Assembly: GCF_002135415.1 (NCBI RefSeq)
Contig: NZ_NEGJ01000013.1
Location: forward strand, 22,004-86,003
Origin: Acinetobacter sp. ANC 3832
Lineage (GTDB): Bacteria > Pseudomonadota > Gammaproteobacteria > Pseudomonadales > Moraxellaceae
Direction of reading: 5' to 3'
DNA length: 64,000 nt
A model generated the notes under the pieces. The model worked only from the letters and a program-made list of their open reading frames with translations, had not been told where the DNA came from and ran no database searches. The translations under genes and the position numbers were made by a program. Of this stretch, positions 9,891 to 18,385 are shown piece by piece; positions within the stretch are counted from its first letter, which is position 1; each line of letters starts with the position of its first letter.

Positions 9891-11750
9891 ATGAAGACTT
9901 TGAAACAACAAGTATTGTTCTTGCTTGTGGCGTTTTTATCTGTATTCGCTTTTTTTCTGTATCAGGAAGATATTACTAAATTTTTTCAGTTAAAAGACAT
10001 CTACCTAAAACCTCGTTTATATAAGTATGGTTTTTCTGTACTGTTAAACTATGCATTGATTAGCTTATTTTATCTAATTTTAAGAAAAACCTTCGCAACT
10101 ATTTTATTCAGTCAATTTTTTGTGTTTTTACTGACTTTTATTAACATTCAAAAAGAACAATATCTCTCTGCTAGCTTAGTTCCAAGTGATTTTTTATTGG
10201 TGAAAGAAACATTTATTGCTTCCCCTATTTTATTAAAAATCGCTGTTTTTGTTGCGATTACATTATTTATTGCCTTATTTATTTTTATTTATAAGAAAGA
10301 AAAATTCGGCCAAAATAAGCTTCTCTTTATAAATGGCTTACTTTCCGTCTCGATTCTCTCATTTTTCGTGACTGCAAATTTTAAAAATAATTTTAGCGAA
10401 TATTGCTCAACTGCAAGTAAAACCTCAGTATGTCGATATACACAATATTTACCCAATACCCGTGGTGATTGGGTCGGTGACCATCTCACCATTCGAAATC
10501 TCGGTTTTTCAACTTTCTTCTTTTCTAAAGCCGTTGATAGTGTAAATACTAAAATTTTTCAAACTGAAAATATTTCTGAAGAAAAAATTCAAACTTTATT
10601 TTCAGAAGAAAATGCACCTCTAGCGACTACCTCAAATGATAGTGAAAAAGTAAAAGAGCTTCCTAATATTATTTTTGTGATGAGTGAATCACATTGGGAT
10701 GCTTCCCAACTTGATAAAAGTATTCCTAAAAATATTACGCCAACCATTAACAATAACCAAGTATCCACTCTACTTTCACCTAGTTTCGGTGGTGGAACAG
10801 CCAATGTTGAATTTGAAGTGCTCACTAGTTTAAATACTTTTTTAAATCACAATGAATTGGCTTATGTATCTAAACTGAAAAGACCAACGTACTCATTACC
10901 TATGTATTTGAATACTCTGGGTTATGACACCACTGCAATGCATAATAATGGTAAATATTTTTATAATCGTAGTGCAGTCTATCAAAATTTTGGATTCAAT
11001 CGTTTCACATCCATTGAAAATATGGTGAGTGCAGCTGATCGTAAAAAATTTATTAATCAAGCGGGCTGGGCAAATGATGATTTAATATATAACAGCATTC
11101 GTGATCAGCTTAAAAATGTAGATCAACCGCAATTTATTTACGCAATTAGTGTCGAAAATCATCCGATGTATAATGATGATCGCTTTGGTGCAAATAATTT
11201 TAAAATTACCAAAGATGGTATTTCTGATACCAGTAAACGTGCTTTAAATACCTATCTGTCTGGTATGCAACGTGCTGATGATAAATTCAAAAACTTAATT
11301 GCAGATGTTAAACAACTTAAAAGACCAACAATTATTATTTTCTTTGGTGATCATTTACCTAACTTGCAAAAAGTTTATGATGAATATGGATTTTATGCAT
11401 CTGAACAAGAAAAAACTGAGAAGAAGGATGTAAAATTCTTTGAAACACCCTTGGCTGTTTGGAGCAATTTCCCATTAGACAAGAAGAATCTGAATGGTCC
11501 GTTTATTTCAGCCCACTTCCTTGCTCCAAAAATTCTAGAAGCAGCCCATGTTCCTCTATCGCCTTATTATTCCTTCATCAACAAAGTAAACTCTTGTTAT
11601 AGTGCTATACATCAGACAGGTATTCATACTCAAAAGAATTGTGCATTTGATCAAGCTCAAATACTAAAACAATATCAAGATATGAATATGGATGTGTTGA
11701 ATGGAAAAAACTTTAGCTATGCGTTATTGCAAAAACAACGTGAAAGCTAA
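9891..11750 (+). CDS. LtaS-like membrane sulfatase-fold transferase (LTA synthase family)
   Basis: This 619-residue protein has five hydrophobic N-terminal segments (within about residues 1-170) and a C-terminal extracytoplasmic sulfatase-fold domain (about 250-590). The metal and nucleophile residues known from Staphylococcus LtaS have clear counterparts: Glu266 (VMSESHWD), Thr303 (GGGTANVEFE), Asp487 and His488 (FFGDHLPN). The fold therefore looks catalytically complete. Gram-negative bacteria lack lipoteichoic acid, so the likely chemistry is transfer of a phospholipid-derived head group (glycerol-phosphate or ethanolamine-phosphate) to a periplasmic glycan or lipid, as for OpgB-type enzymes. 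The substrate cannot be read from the sequence. The gene appears to stand alone. Confidence 0.8.
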   Translation: MKTLKQQVLFLLVAFLSVFAFFLYQEDITKFFQLKDIYLKPRLYKYGFSVLLNYALISLFYLILRKTFATILFSQFFVFLLTFINIQKEQYLSASLVPSDFLLVKETFIASPILLKIAVFVAITLFIALFIFIYKKEKFGQNKLLFINGLLSVSILSFFVTANFKNNFSEYCSTASKTSVCRYTQYLPNTRGDWVGDHLTIRNLGFSTFFFSKAVDSVNTKIFQTENISEEKIQTLFSEENAPLATTSNDSEKVKELPNIIFVMSESHWDASQLDKSIPKNITPTINNNQVSTLLSPSFGGGTANVEFEVLTSLNTFLNHNELAYVSKLKRPTYSLPMYLNTLGYDTTAMHNNGKYFYNRSAVYQNFGFNRFTSIENMVSAADRKKFINQAGWANDDLIYNSIRDQLKNVDQPQFIYAISVENHPMYNDDRFGANNFKITKDGISDTSKRALNTYLSGMQRADDKFKNLIADVKQLKRPTIIIFFGDHLPNLQKVYDEYGFYASEQEKTEKKDVKFFETPLAVWSNFPLDKKNLNGPFISAHFLAPKILEAAHVPLSPYYSFINKVNSCYSAIHQTGIHTQKNCAFDQAQILKQYQDMNMDVLNGKNFSYALLQKQRES

Positions 11751-11758
11751 TTAAATAT

Positions 11759-11929
11759 TCAAGAGGATTCGTCTAAATCCTCTTGCTCTTTTTCTTCTTG
11801 TTTTTTCACACTTTCCTTATTTTGATCTGGCTTTAATGTTGTGTCTCTTGTTTCTAAATCATCCCGACGTGGATCACTACTCATCAAAATAAATGTAATC
11901 ATTGCAAATAGAAAAATCAGTATTTTCAT
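11759..11929 (-). CDS. Small single-pass membrane protein, unknown function
   Basis: This 56-residue protein has one hydrophobic helix (MKILIFLFAMITFILM) followed by a highly charged, Lys/Glu/Asp-rich tail that is probably periplasmic or cytoplasmic and disordered. The ATG at 11929 puts the helix at the N-terminus; an in-frame TTG four codons upstream is less likely. The ribosome binding site is weak. It converges with the LtaS-like gene, whose stop codon is 8 bases away. I do not recognise a family; it could be a signal-anchored small protein. Confidence 0.55.
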   Translation of the reverse strand: MKILIFLFAMITFILMSSDPRRDDLETRDTTLKPDQNKESVKKQEEKEQEDLDESS

Positions 11930-12132
11930 TCTTATGCTCAATACTTTAAAATTTTAACCATCCTAAACTGTCGAATTAAGATTTTTTTGAAGATGCTGTA
12001 TAAAAACGGAGTCTGATTCAGCTTATTTCTGTATCTTCTGAGCTCTTTAGTTAACTTGAAACTTAAGAAAGATCTCACTTGGGCAAAAATTTTGATATAC
12101 AGTTTTTTATAAGATTTCTAACCACTCCTCAA

Positions 12133-12160
12133 TAAAAATAAGGTGCCTAAGCACCTTATA
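12133..12160 (-). terminator. Terminator after the phospholipase C gene
   Basis: ATAAGGTGC and GCACCTTAT form a 9-bp stem with a 4-base loop. Read on the minus strand it is followed by a T-rich run. It lies 18 bases past the stop of the phospholipase gene. Confidence 0.85.
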
Positions 12161-12177
12161 TCGCTTTATATTCAAAT

Positions 12178-14346
12178 TTAAGACTCAATAAACCCCATAT
12201 ATGGATCCGAAATAGAATCCTCATTGGTTTCAATCCGTCCTGCAAAACGACGATTAAAAGTCGGATCATCTGCCATGGTGACTGTAAAATCATACCATCC
12301 ACCAAACTGAGACATATCCCAACTCAGTTCTTTTTCATTTGTTGCTGTTTCAATATTCCAAGTCTGATTCGGTAAATAAGCATTGGCTTTAACCACTAGC
12401 TTTGCTGTTTTCGTTGCATCATTACGGACTTTTAAATAGATCTTTGGATCACAATCTTCGACACAAATCCGAACTTCAGGCAAACTCGCAAGCTGTGCCG
12501 ATTCGGTTAAATCACCAACAAAACCACGGTGAAATCCATTCGGCCCTAAAACCCATAAATCATACTGTGCATTTTTCGTTGTCCAAATATCATCTAACTG
12601 CTTACCTACTTCAACCATATAACGACGTGGCATAGCATCTAAATTTAAGCGGTCATACACATGAAAAACAGCGGCTTGTGTCCCTGTATTTGAAAACATG
12701 AGTTTGACAGTTTGAGTTGCAATATCCACTTTAGCACTGGTGTGTAGGATATAAGGCAATGCTCTAGAAGGTCGAATTCCTTGCTCTTGCACAGGAAACT
12801 GTTGGCTTAAAGGACGCGAAACTTGTGGCATTGCTGCCTGAGAAACACGAATTGCATCTGCTTGCTCTTTGCTTTTTCGCCCATCTAAACTGGGGAATGC
12901 TAATAAGTTTGGAGTTTTAAAATCAAAAGCTGAGGTTAAATCTCCACAAACAGCACGGCGGTACGGACTAATATTGGGTTCTTGAATGCCAAAACGCTGT
13001 TCAAGGAAACGAATCACAGAAGTATGATCAAAGACTTGTGAATTGACCCATCCACCACGACTCCATGGTGAAATCACGTACATTGGTACACGAACACCGG
13101 GTCCATAGACTCGACCATCAGGTTTAGGCTGAGATTTAGAAGCATCAATGGCTTTATGATCAAAATACTCATAGGAAATTTGAGTATTGGTCAGAGTTGT
13201 TTTGCCTTGTAAGCGTCCCGCTGTATCTCGAGATGGAGCACTTGGTGACGGAATATGATCAAAAAACCCATCATTTTCATCAAAATTAACCAAGAAAACA
13301 GTTTGGCTCCATAACTCAGGATTATCAGTCAATGCATTTAGAACTTCCTGAATGTACCAAGCACCTTGTACAGGGCTTGATGGTCCCGGATGTTCGCTAT
13401 ACGTTGCAGGAGCGACAATCCAACTTACCTCTGGTAATTTACCCTGTGCAATATCACTTTTAAGTGTTCCTAAAAAACCACCATCAGGCATCGTATTGGC
13501 AATACCTTTATACAAAGGTTGAGTTGCATCAATTTTTTCATCATAAGCAGGACAAACGATTGCATTGTTACTCACAGGTTGTCCAGATAGCTCATTGGCA
13601 CGTCGATATTGCTTAAAGCCAGCAAGTGGATTGTCTGTAAAATTATCAGGCATGCTTTGGTACACTTTCCATGTCACACCTGCTTGTTGCAGTCTTTCAG
13701 GATAAGTCATCCAATCATAGCCTGCCGAAGAAGGACCAATATCATCAAATTCATTCACTACACTTGCAACGCCTGCACCTGTTGGTCCATTGGTTCCCGT
13801 CCAAATAAAGGTTCGATTCGGATTAGTACCTGCATGCATCGCGCAGTGGTAGGCATCACAAATGGTAAAGGCATTGGCTAAAGCGAACTGAAATTCAACT
13901 TCTTGTTTTTTATAATAACCCATCGATTGTGGCTGTTTATATTTAACCCAGCTCCCCATTCGACCTGCATCCCATGCAGATTGACCATCTGACCATGAAT
14001 GTGGTGTACCACTCACACGTTGCGCATTTCCAAGCGTACTGTCTAAATGATAGGGCAAAACTTTATTATTATTTGCATCATATTGCTCCCAAACTTTACG
14101 CCCATTGGCTAAGGGAATAGTAAAGCGATCACCGAAACCACGTACACCTTTTAAAGTACCAAAATAGTTATCAAAAGATCGATTTTCTTGCGTCAAAATC
14201 ACAACATGTTTCACATCTTTAATCGTACCTGTATCCATTTTGGCATTTATCGCAAGAGCTTTTTGAATACTTAAAGGAAAACTGGCTAAAGCTGCTGTTC
14301 CAAACATCGTTTTTGTTGAGTTGAGTAAAAATTCACGACGGTTCAT
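12178..14346 (-). CDS. plc: Phosphocholine-specific phospholipase C, Tat-exported
   Basis: This 722-residue enzyme hydrolyses phosphatidylcholine or sphingomyelin to phosphocholine and diacylglycerol outside the cytoplasm. It begins with a twin-arginine signal (MNRREFLLNSTKTMFG followed by a hydrophobic stretch ending near ALA), so it is exported folded. The catalytic domain of the phospholipase C/acid phosphatase superfamily shows VILTQENRSFDNYFG, HAGTNPNRTF, and the metal-site motif NFDENDGFFDH. The last 200 residues fit the two C-terminal domains typical of PlcN/PlcH proteins. The ATG at 14346 has AAGGAGAG a few bases upstream. A 45-residue lipoprotein gene ends 23 bases upstream on the same strand. 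Acinetobacter genomes commonly carry two such enzymes; which one this is cannot be told. Confidence 0.93.
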   Translation of the reverse strand: MNRREFLLNSTKTMFGTAALASFPLSIQKALAINAKMDTGTIKDVKHVVILTQENRSFDNYFGTLKGVRGFGDRFTIPLANGRKVWEQYDANNNKVLPYHLDSTLGNAQRVSGTPHSWSDGQSAWDAGRMGSWVKYKQPQSMGYYKKQEVEFQFALANAFTICDAYHCAMHAGTNPNRTFIWTGTNGPTGAGVASVVNEFDDIGPSSAGYDWMTYPERLQQAGVTWKVYQSMPDNFTDNPLAGFKQYRRANELSGQPVSNNAIVCPAYDEKIDATQPLYKGIANTMPDGGFLGTLKSDIAQGKLPEVSWIVAPATYSEHPGPSSPVQGAWYIQEVLNALTDNPELWSQTVFLVNFDENDGFFDHIPSPSAPSRDTAGRLQGKTTLTNTQISYEYFDHKAIDASKSQPKPDGRVYGPGVRVPMYVISPWSRGGWVNSQVFDHTSVIRFLEQRFGIQEPNISPYRRAVCGDLTSAFDFKTPNLLAFPSLDGRKSKEQADAIRVSQAAMPQVSRPLSQQFPVQEQGIRPSRALPYILHTSAKVDIATQTVKLMFSNTGTQAAVFHVYDRLNLDAMPRRYMVEVGKQLDDIWTTKNAQYDLWVLGPNGFHRGFVGDLTESAQLASLPEVRICVEDCDPKIYLKVRNDATKTAKLVVKANAYLPNQTWNIETATNEKELSWDMSQFGGWYDFTVTMADDPTFNRRFAGRIETNEDSISDPYMGFIES

Positions 14347-14369
14347 TGTTCTCTCCTTTTTATTTTTAT

Positions 14370-14507
14370 TTATGGCGCGCAATGTATTTTGCAGTTTGAT
14401 GTTGGCGGATTTGGGGTTGCACTATTATTGTCATCATTATTGTTGTCATTACATGCGCTAAGTAACAAGCCACTGCTGATTATGAAACTAAGTAATAAAA
14501 GTCGCAT
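14370..14507 (-). CDS. 45-residue lipoprotein upstream of phospholipase C
   Basis: This is a short gene with a classic lipoprotein signal: MRLLLLSFIISSGLLLSAC, with lipobox LSAC and the acylated cysteine at residue 19. The mature part is only about 27 residues, starts with an Asn/Asp run (CNDNNNDDNN), then a Pro/Thr-rich stretch, and ends in SNCKIHCAP with two further cysteines. An in-frame ATG at 14519 would add four residues (MDRT). No strong ribosome binding site is seen. It is on the same strand as plc, with a 23-base gap, so the pair is probably co-transcribed. A role in anchoring, folding or release of the phospholipase is an inference only. Confidence 0.7.
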   Translation of the reverse strand: MRLLLLSFIISSGLLLSACNDNNNDDNNSATPNPPTSNCKIHCAP

Positions 14508-14606
14508 CGTCCGATCCATGAATTAAAGAAGCTCATAGTCAATACAATTCCAATGACACTTTAGTGATCATTTAATTTCAATTTCATTACTTTGTTGAAT
14601 TAGGCA

Positions 14607-14633
14607 TAAAAAACGCATCCGAAGATGCGCTTT
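14607..14633 (-). terminator. Terminator after rph
   Basis: On the minus strand GCGCATC-TTCG-GATGCGT forms a stem with a UUCG tetraloop followed by a T run. Confidence 0.9.
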
Positions 14634-14657
14634 AAAAACAGAGAATGGTTTAGATGA

Positions 14658-15374
14658 TTACCAACCCAAAGCTTCTTGCTGTTTTTTCACTAATTCTTGA
14701 ATGCCTTTTTCAGCAAGTTCAAGCATTTCATTGCATTGTGCACGAGTAAATGGTTTGTCTTCCGCAGTTCCTTGAATTTCGATAAATTCGCCTGCTTGCG
14801 TCATCACTACATTCAAATCTGTTTGGCAGTTTGAATCTTCTTCATAGCATAGATCAAGTAATGCTTCATCTTGATACATGCCCACAGAAACTGCAGCAAC
14901 GAGACCTTTAAGTGGGTCTTGTTTAATTTTTTTCTGCTCAAGAAGAACATTCATTGCATCAATTAATGCAACTGCTGCACCTGTAATGGCTGCAGTACGT
15001 GTACCACCATCTGCTTGAATGACATCACAGTCGATATTGATGGTATTTTCACCCAATTTTTTCAAATCTACCATAGCACGTAAACTACGGCCAATTAAAC
15101 GTTGGATTTCTTGAGTACGACCACTTTGTTTACCACGAGCAGCTTCACGATCACTACGGGTATGTGTAGAACGTGGCAACATACCATATTCAGCAGTCAC
15201 CCAGCCTTGACCTTTGCCTTTCAAAAAGCGTGGTACAGAATTGTCGATACTTGCAGTACAAAGGACTTTAGTATGACCAAATTCAACCAATACTGAACCT
15301 TCCGCATAACGCGTATAGTTACGGGTAATTTTAACATCACGTAATTGATCTAATGTTCGTTGGTCGATACGCAT
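14658..15374 (-). CDS. rph: RNase PH, tRNA 3'-end processing exoribonuclease
   Basis: This 238-residue phosphorolytic exonuclease trims tRNA 3' ends. Family motifs are in order: [90 protein letters not shown] and [19 protein letters not shown]. Length is full, in contrast to the frameshifted rph of E. coli K-12. It has its own downstream terminator. Confidence 0.96.
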   Translation of the reverse strand: MRIDQRTLDQLRDVKITRNYTRYAEGSVLVEFGHTKVLCTASIDNSVPRFLKGKGQGWVTAEYGMLPRSTHTRSDREAARGKQSGRTQEIQRLIGRSLRAMVDLKKLGENTINIDCDVIQADGGTRTAAITGAAVALIDAMNVLLEQKKIKQDPLKGLVAAVSVGMYQDEALLDLCYEEDSNCQTDLNVVMTQAGEFIEIQGTAEDKPFTRAQCNEMLELAEKGIQELVKKQQEALGW

Positions 15375-15517
15375 AGTTCATCCTTAGAATGGCTTAAATT
15401 GATTGCGCATGATTATAGCAGAAGCAAGTGAGATGGTTTAGTTACAACTTGGTGGTTTTTCAAGCTGACTGATAAATACTCTATTTTTACTTTGGATCTT
15501 TAGTAAAAGATTTGATT

Positions 15518-15745
15518 ATGATGACTTTCTTTGATTTAAATATCTTTATTCGAGAAAAATTAATACTAAAAAGAAATATAGTTTTTGCAAAACCTCCAAT
15601 CTTATTTACATCAATAGATGATACAAAAATGGATACATTTTTAAAAAATTTAAATTATGGATGTATATATCAAATATAAAATGGATCTTTGATATTTCAT
15701 GGTTGGTTGTTGGAGGAATATCCTTTTATTTTAAATAGTCATTAA
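15518..15745 (+). pseudogene. Possible small gene with an in-frame stop
   Basis: One frame runs from tandem ATGs at 15518/15521 for 53 codons to a TAA at 15677, then stays open in the same frame for another 21 codons to a TAA at 15743. The second part reads as ordinary protein (GSLIFHGWLLEEYPF). Together they would make a product of about 75 residues with codon 54 turned into a stop. Base composition is much more AT-rich than the neighbours. I do not recognise a family. A chance open frame is possible. Confidence 0.3.
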
Positions 15746-15801
15746 CATCGCCTACGATATACGAAATGTTCTTCATAAATATCAATAAAGTGTGAGTATA
15801 T

Positions 15802-15831
15802 AAAAACCTAATTTAAAAAACTAGGCTTTTT
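15802..15831 (-). terminator. Weak terminator after the desaturase gene
   Basis: AAAAACCTA and TAGGCTTTTT pair with one bulged base. On the minus strand the second arm ends in a T run. It lies about 75 bases past the desaturase stop. Confidence 0.4.
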
Positions 15832-15906
15832 ATAAATTCTATACATGCCATACTTAATTTTTAAGCATATTCACCAACTAAAACAAATCATACCTTTAAC
15901 GATTAT

Positions 15907-17049
15907 CTATGCAAAAATTCCTTTCACTTTCTGTAAAGACTTCGTCAGTGTATGTGCCATATTATTTGGTAAAGAGCATTTTGCTAAACGTACCCACACA
16001 CTTCCGAACTGCTCTAAGAAATTCGCTTCATTGTAATTAATACCATACTCAGCACATAACGCTTTAATCTTCGGTGCAACTTCTGAATAACGATTTGCTG
16101 GCATATCTGGGAATAAATGATGCTCAATTTGATGGCTCAAATTACCACTTAAAATATGCAACCAATCTGTTCCAGTAAAATTACTCGATCCGCGAATTTG
16201 ACGTAAATACCACTCTGCACGCGTTTCATTTTCAACATTATCTGCTTCAAAAGTTTCAGCATCTTCAGTGAAGTGACCATTAAAAATCACAGCAGAAGAC
16301 CATAAGCTCCGAATAACATTGGCAATCGCATTTCCTGCAAAAACAGGTAAAGCATTTGGCCCAGAAATTACTGGAAAGAAAACATAATCTTTCAAAATTT
16401 GACGGCGCGCTTTTTTACGGAATTTCGTTGCATCTGCCCACACTTGCTTCCACGTTTTAGTTTTATAAATCAGCGCATCTTCTAAATGCAAATTTTGCAG
16501 ACCCACATACCATTCAAAAAATACCATCAATTGAATCGCTAAAGGAATATTGAATAAAAAGCGTGGTTCCCATTTTTGTGATTCACTGACACGTAATAAG
16601 CCATAACCAACATCATGATCTTTACCGACAATATTGGTATACGTGTGATGCACATAGTTATGCGTATATTTCCAGTCATCCCCTGTTGACATGGTATCCC
16701 AATCGTAATTTGCACCATTCAAACTGGGATCATTCAACCAATCAAACTGACCATGCATCACGTTGTGACCAAGTTCCATATTTTCCACGATTTTGGAAAT
16801 CCCCAGTAGGCCTGTACCGACGACCCATACAGGTGGAATCCAACCACCGAACATCAACATGCCACGAGATGCAATTTCGCTATAACGAACAAAATTTCGA
16901 ATTTTATAAATGTATTTTGCATCTTGTTCGCCCAAACTCTCCATCACTTCACGACGGATTTCTTCTACACGGCGACCAAACTCAGCCGTTTGTTCAGGGT
17001 TTAAATGTTTTGATTTACTATTTACTGGGAAATTAACGGTCATGTTCAT
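15907..17049 (-). CDS. desB: Membrane fatty acid desaturase (DesB-like)
   Basis: This 380-residue di-iron desaturase introduces a double bond into acyl chains, most likely acyl-CoA delta-9 as for Pseudomonas DesB. The three histidine boxes that bind iron are visible: HNVMHG (near 95), HNYVHHTY (near 128) and HQIEHHLFP (near 306). Hydrophobic segments lie between the boxes. The ATG at 17049 has GAGGAG about 8 bases upstream. It follows the ferredoxin-reductase-like gene on the same strand, and a divergent TetR regulator lies beyond that. This order matches Pseudomonas desCB with DesT. The exact position of the double bond is not visible. Confidence 0.88.
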   Translation of the reverse strand: MNMTVNFPVNSKSKHLNPEQTAEFGRRVEEIRREVMESLGEQDAKYIYKIRNFVRYSEIASRGMLMFGGWIPPVWVVGTGLLGISKIVENMELGHNVMHGQFDWLNDPSLNGANYDWDTMSTGDDWKYTHNYVHHTYTNIVGKDHDVGYGLLRVSESQKWEPRFLFNIPLAIQLMVFFEWYVGLQNLHLEDALIYKTKTWKQVWADATKFRKKARRQILKDYVFFPVISGPNALPVFAGNAIANVIRSLWSSAVIFNGHFTEDAETFEADNVENETRAEWYLRQIRGSSNFTGTDWLHILSGNLSHQIEHHLFPDMPANRYSEVAPKIKALCAEYGINYNEANFLEQFGSVWVRLAKCSLPNNMAHTLTKSLQKVKGIFA

Positions 17050-17172
17050 TGTTTTTCTCCTCAACGATTCATCTGTATGTGTGAATCATTTTCCGAATTT
17101 GGTGTGCACGATTCCTGAGTCTGATTGTGGGAAAAGACCAAAAAAACGTGTATTCATAAAGTGTCAGGTTAT

Positions 17173-18210
17173 TTATAAATTAATAACTACAGGGCTAATG
17201 GCTTGGCTGATACATAACTTAATCTGAGTATTGGCATCGTGATTAATTTCACCTGTCAGTATGTTCTTGGTTGAGCCACTCACCTTGGTACACGTACAGG
17301 TATTACACATTCCCATACGGCAACCATGTGTTGGCCTTAAACCTACCTGCTCTGCGCTTTCCAGTAAGTTAGTTTTGGCTTCAAATTCCTGTTGTGAACG
17401 TAGAAAGGTAACGGGTTGAGCTTCCAAACTTTCATCCACAACCACTTGGAAATATTCCTGTTTTAACTTTGCAGTGATGTCTAAATCTGTATACAGTTGA
17501 TTCAAACTTTGCATCATGCTGCTTGCACCACAGGCATAGCTTTGGCGTTGCTGAAAATCTGGAACCAAGTGCGCTAACAACTCAGTGGTCAAATGCTGTT
17601 TCTGTTGGGTAGTATTGATATGGTGATACTGAAATTGTGGATATTGCTGTGCCAATAATTCAATATCAGTATGAAAAGCATCATCTCGAGTGAAATAGAT
17701 TAAATCAATATTTTGACTACTTTGTGACAACGATCCATCAGCCAAAGCTTGTTGTAATAAAGCATAAATTGCTGTGATACCACTACCAGAAGCAATCAAT
17801 AGCATTGGCTCTTTTGCATTGACTAAAACAAACTCCCCTTGAGTTTGTGATAGTTCAACAATACGACCAAACGCCATCTGCGTAATGACATTGGATACCT
17901 TACCTTGTTGTTTCACAGCAATAATAATGTCGCCATTGCTTAATAATTTCACAATGGAATAACTACGTTGCTGACGTACACCTTCAACATCGACAGTAAC
18001 CAGAATACTCTGCCCTGCTTGAAACTGTTGATGGTTAAAATTACGATTTGGTCGTAATTGAATTTGATAGAAGTCTGAACTCAAAGCTCTGGTCTTCACC
18101 ACAGAGGCTTTTACTTTTTTCCAAGCCCAAATCGGATTGATTTTCTCAGCGATAAAATCGACAAAATCTTCACGTACCCATTCTGGCTGATACTGCATAT
18201 AGCTACTCAT
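17173..18210 (-). CDS. desC: Ferredoxin-NAD(P) reductase-type electron donor for the desaturase (DesC-like)
   Basis: This 345-residue cytoplasmic flavoprotein probably passes electrons from NAD(P)H to the desaturase. Domains in order are a FAD-binding reductase domain (RSYSIV, about 100), an NAD-binding domain (LLIASGSGITAIYALL, about 155; YACGASSMM) and a C-terminal plant-type 2Fe-2S ferredoxin domain with GCRMGMCNTCTC and a final Cys about 10 residues from the end (IKLCIS). The ATG at 18210 has GAGGAA 6 bases upstream and gives the normal start MSSYMQYQPEW; a longer frame reaching 18270 runs into the operators. A 123-bp gap separates it from desB. Confidence 0.88.
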   Translation of the reverse strand: MSSYMQYQPEWVREDFVDFIAEKINPIWAWKKVKASVVKTRALSSDFYQIQLRPNRNFNHQQFQAGQSILVTVDVEGVRQQRSYSIVKLLSNGDIIIAVKQQGKVSNVITQMAFGRIVELSQTQGEFVLVNAKEPMLLIASGSGITAIYALLQQALADGSLSQSSQNIDLIYFTRDDAFHTDIELLAQQYPQFQYHHINTTQQKQHLTTELLAHLVPDFQQRQSYACGASSMMQSLNQLYTDLDITAKLKQEYFQVVVDESLEAQPVTFLRSQQEFEAKTNLLESAEQVGLRPTHGCRMGMCNTCTCTKVSGSTKNILTGEINHDANTQIKLCISQAISPVVINL

Positions 18211-18245
18211 GTTGCGTTCCTCTTTGTGCTTGCTATTTATTGAGT

Positions 18246-18257
18246 GAACATATGTTC
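18246..18257. promoter_or_regulatory. Perfect 12-bp palindrome upstream of desC
   Basis: GAACATATGTTC lies 36 bases before the desC start, next to the two larger operator-like sites. It may be an additional half-site pair. Confidence 0.4.
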
Positions 18258-18261
18258 TTTT

Positions 18262-18279
18262 AGTGAACACTTGTACACT
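18262..18279. promoter_or_regulatory. DesT/FabR-type operator 1
   Basis: AGTGAACACTTGTACACT is an imperfect palindrome (AGTGnACAnnTGTnCACT) in the desC-desT divergent region. It resembles the known operator of Pseudomonas DesT. Confidence 0.65.
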
Positions 18280-18298
18280 ATACGCATTTTTTATACTC

Positions 18299-18316
18299 AG
18301 TCAACAACCGTTCACT
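18299..18316. promoter_or_regulatory. DesT/FabR-type operator 2
   Basis: On the minus strand this reads AGTGAACGGTTGTTGACT, sharing AGTGAAC and TTGT with site 1. Its centre is 37 bases from the centre of site 1, and it lies 70 bases upstream of the regulator gene. Confidence 0.6.
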
Positions 18317-18385
18317 GACATTCGTCGTTTAATTTTGAGTGTTTTTTGATAGACTCATCACAACTCATTTAACTTAGGTAACAGA

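Larger units (their letters stand above)
15375..15906. other. 532-bp gap between rph and the desaturase
   Basis: Strongly AT-rich. It holds a possible broken small gene (15518-15745) and a weak terminator (15802-15831). Nothing else is supported. Confidence 0.55.

Noticed and set aside
15102..15296. Open frame on the plus strand inside rph
   Set aside because: Shadow of the conserved RNase PH reading frame; no binding site and no protein-like features.
16686..17227. Plus-strand frames opposite the desaturase
   Set aside because: They run antisense to the histidine-box region, and the desaturase frame is clearly the conserved one.
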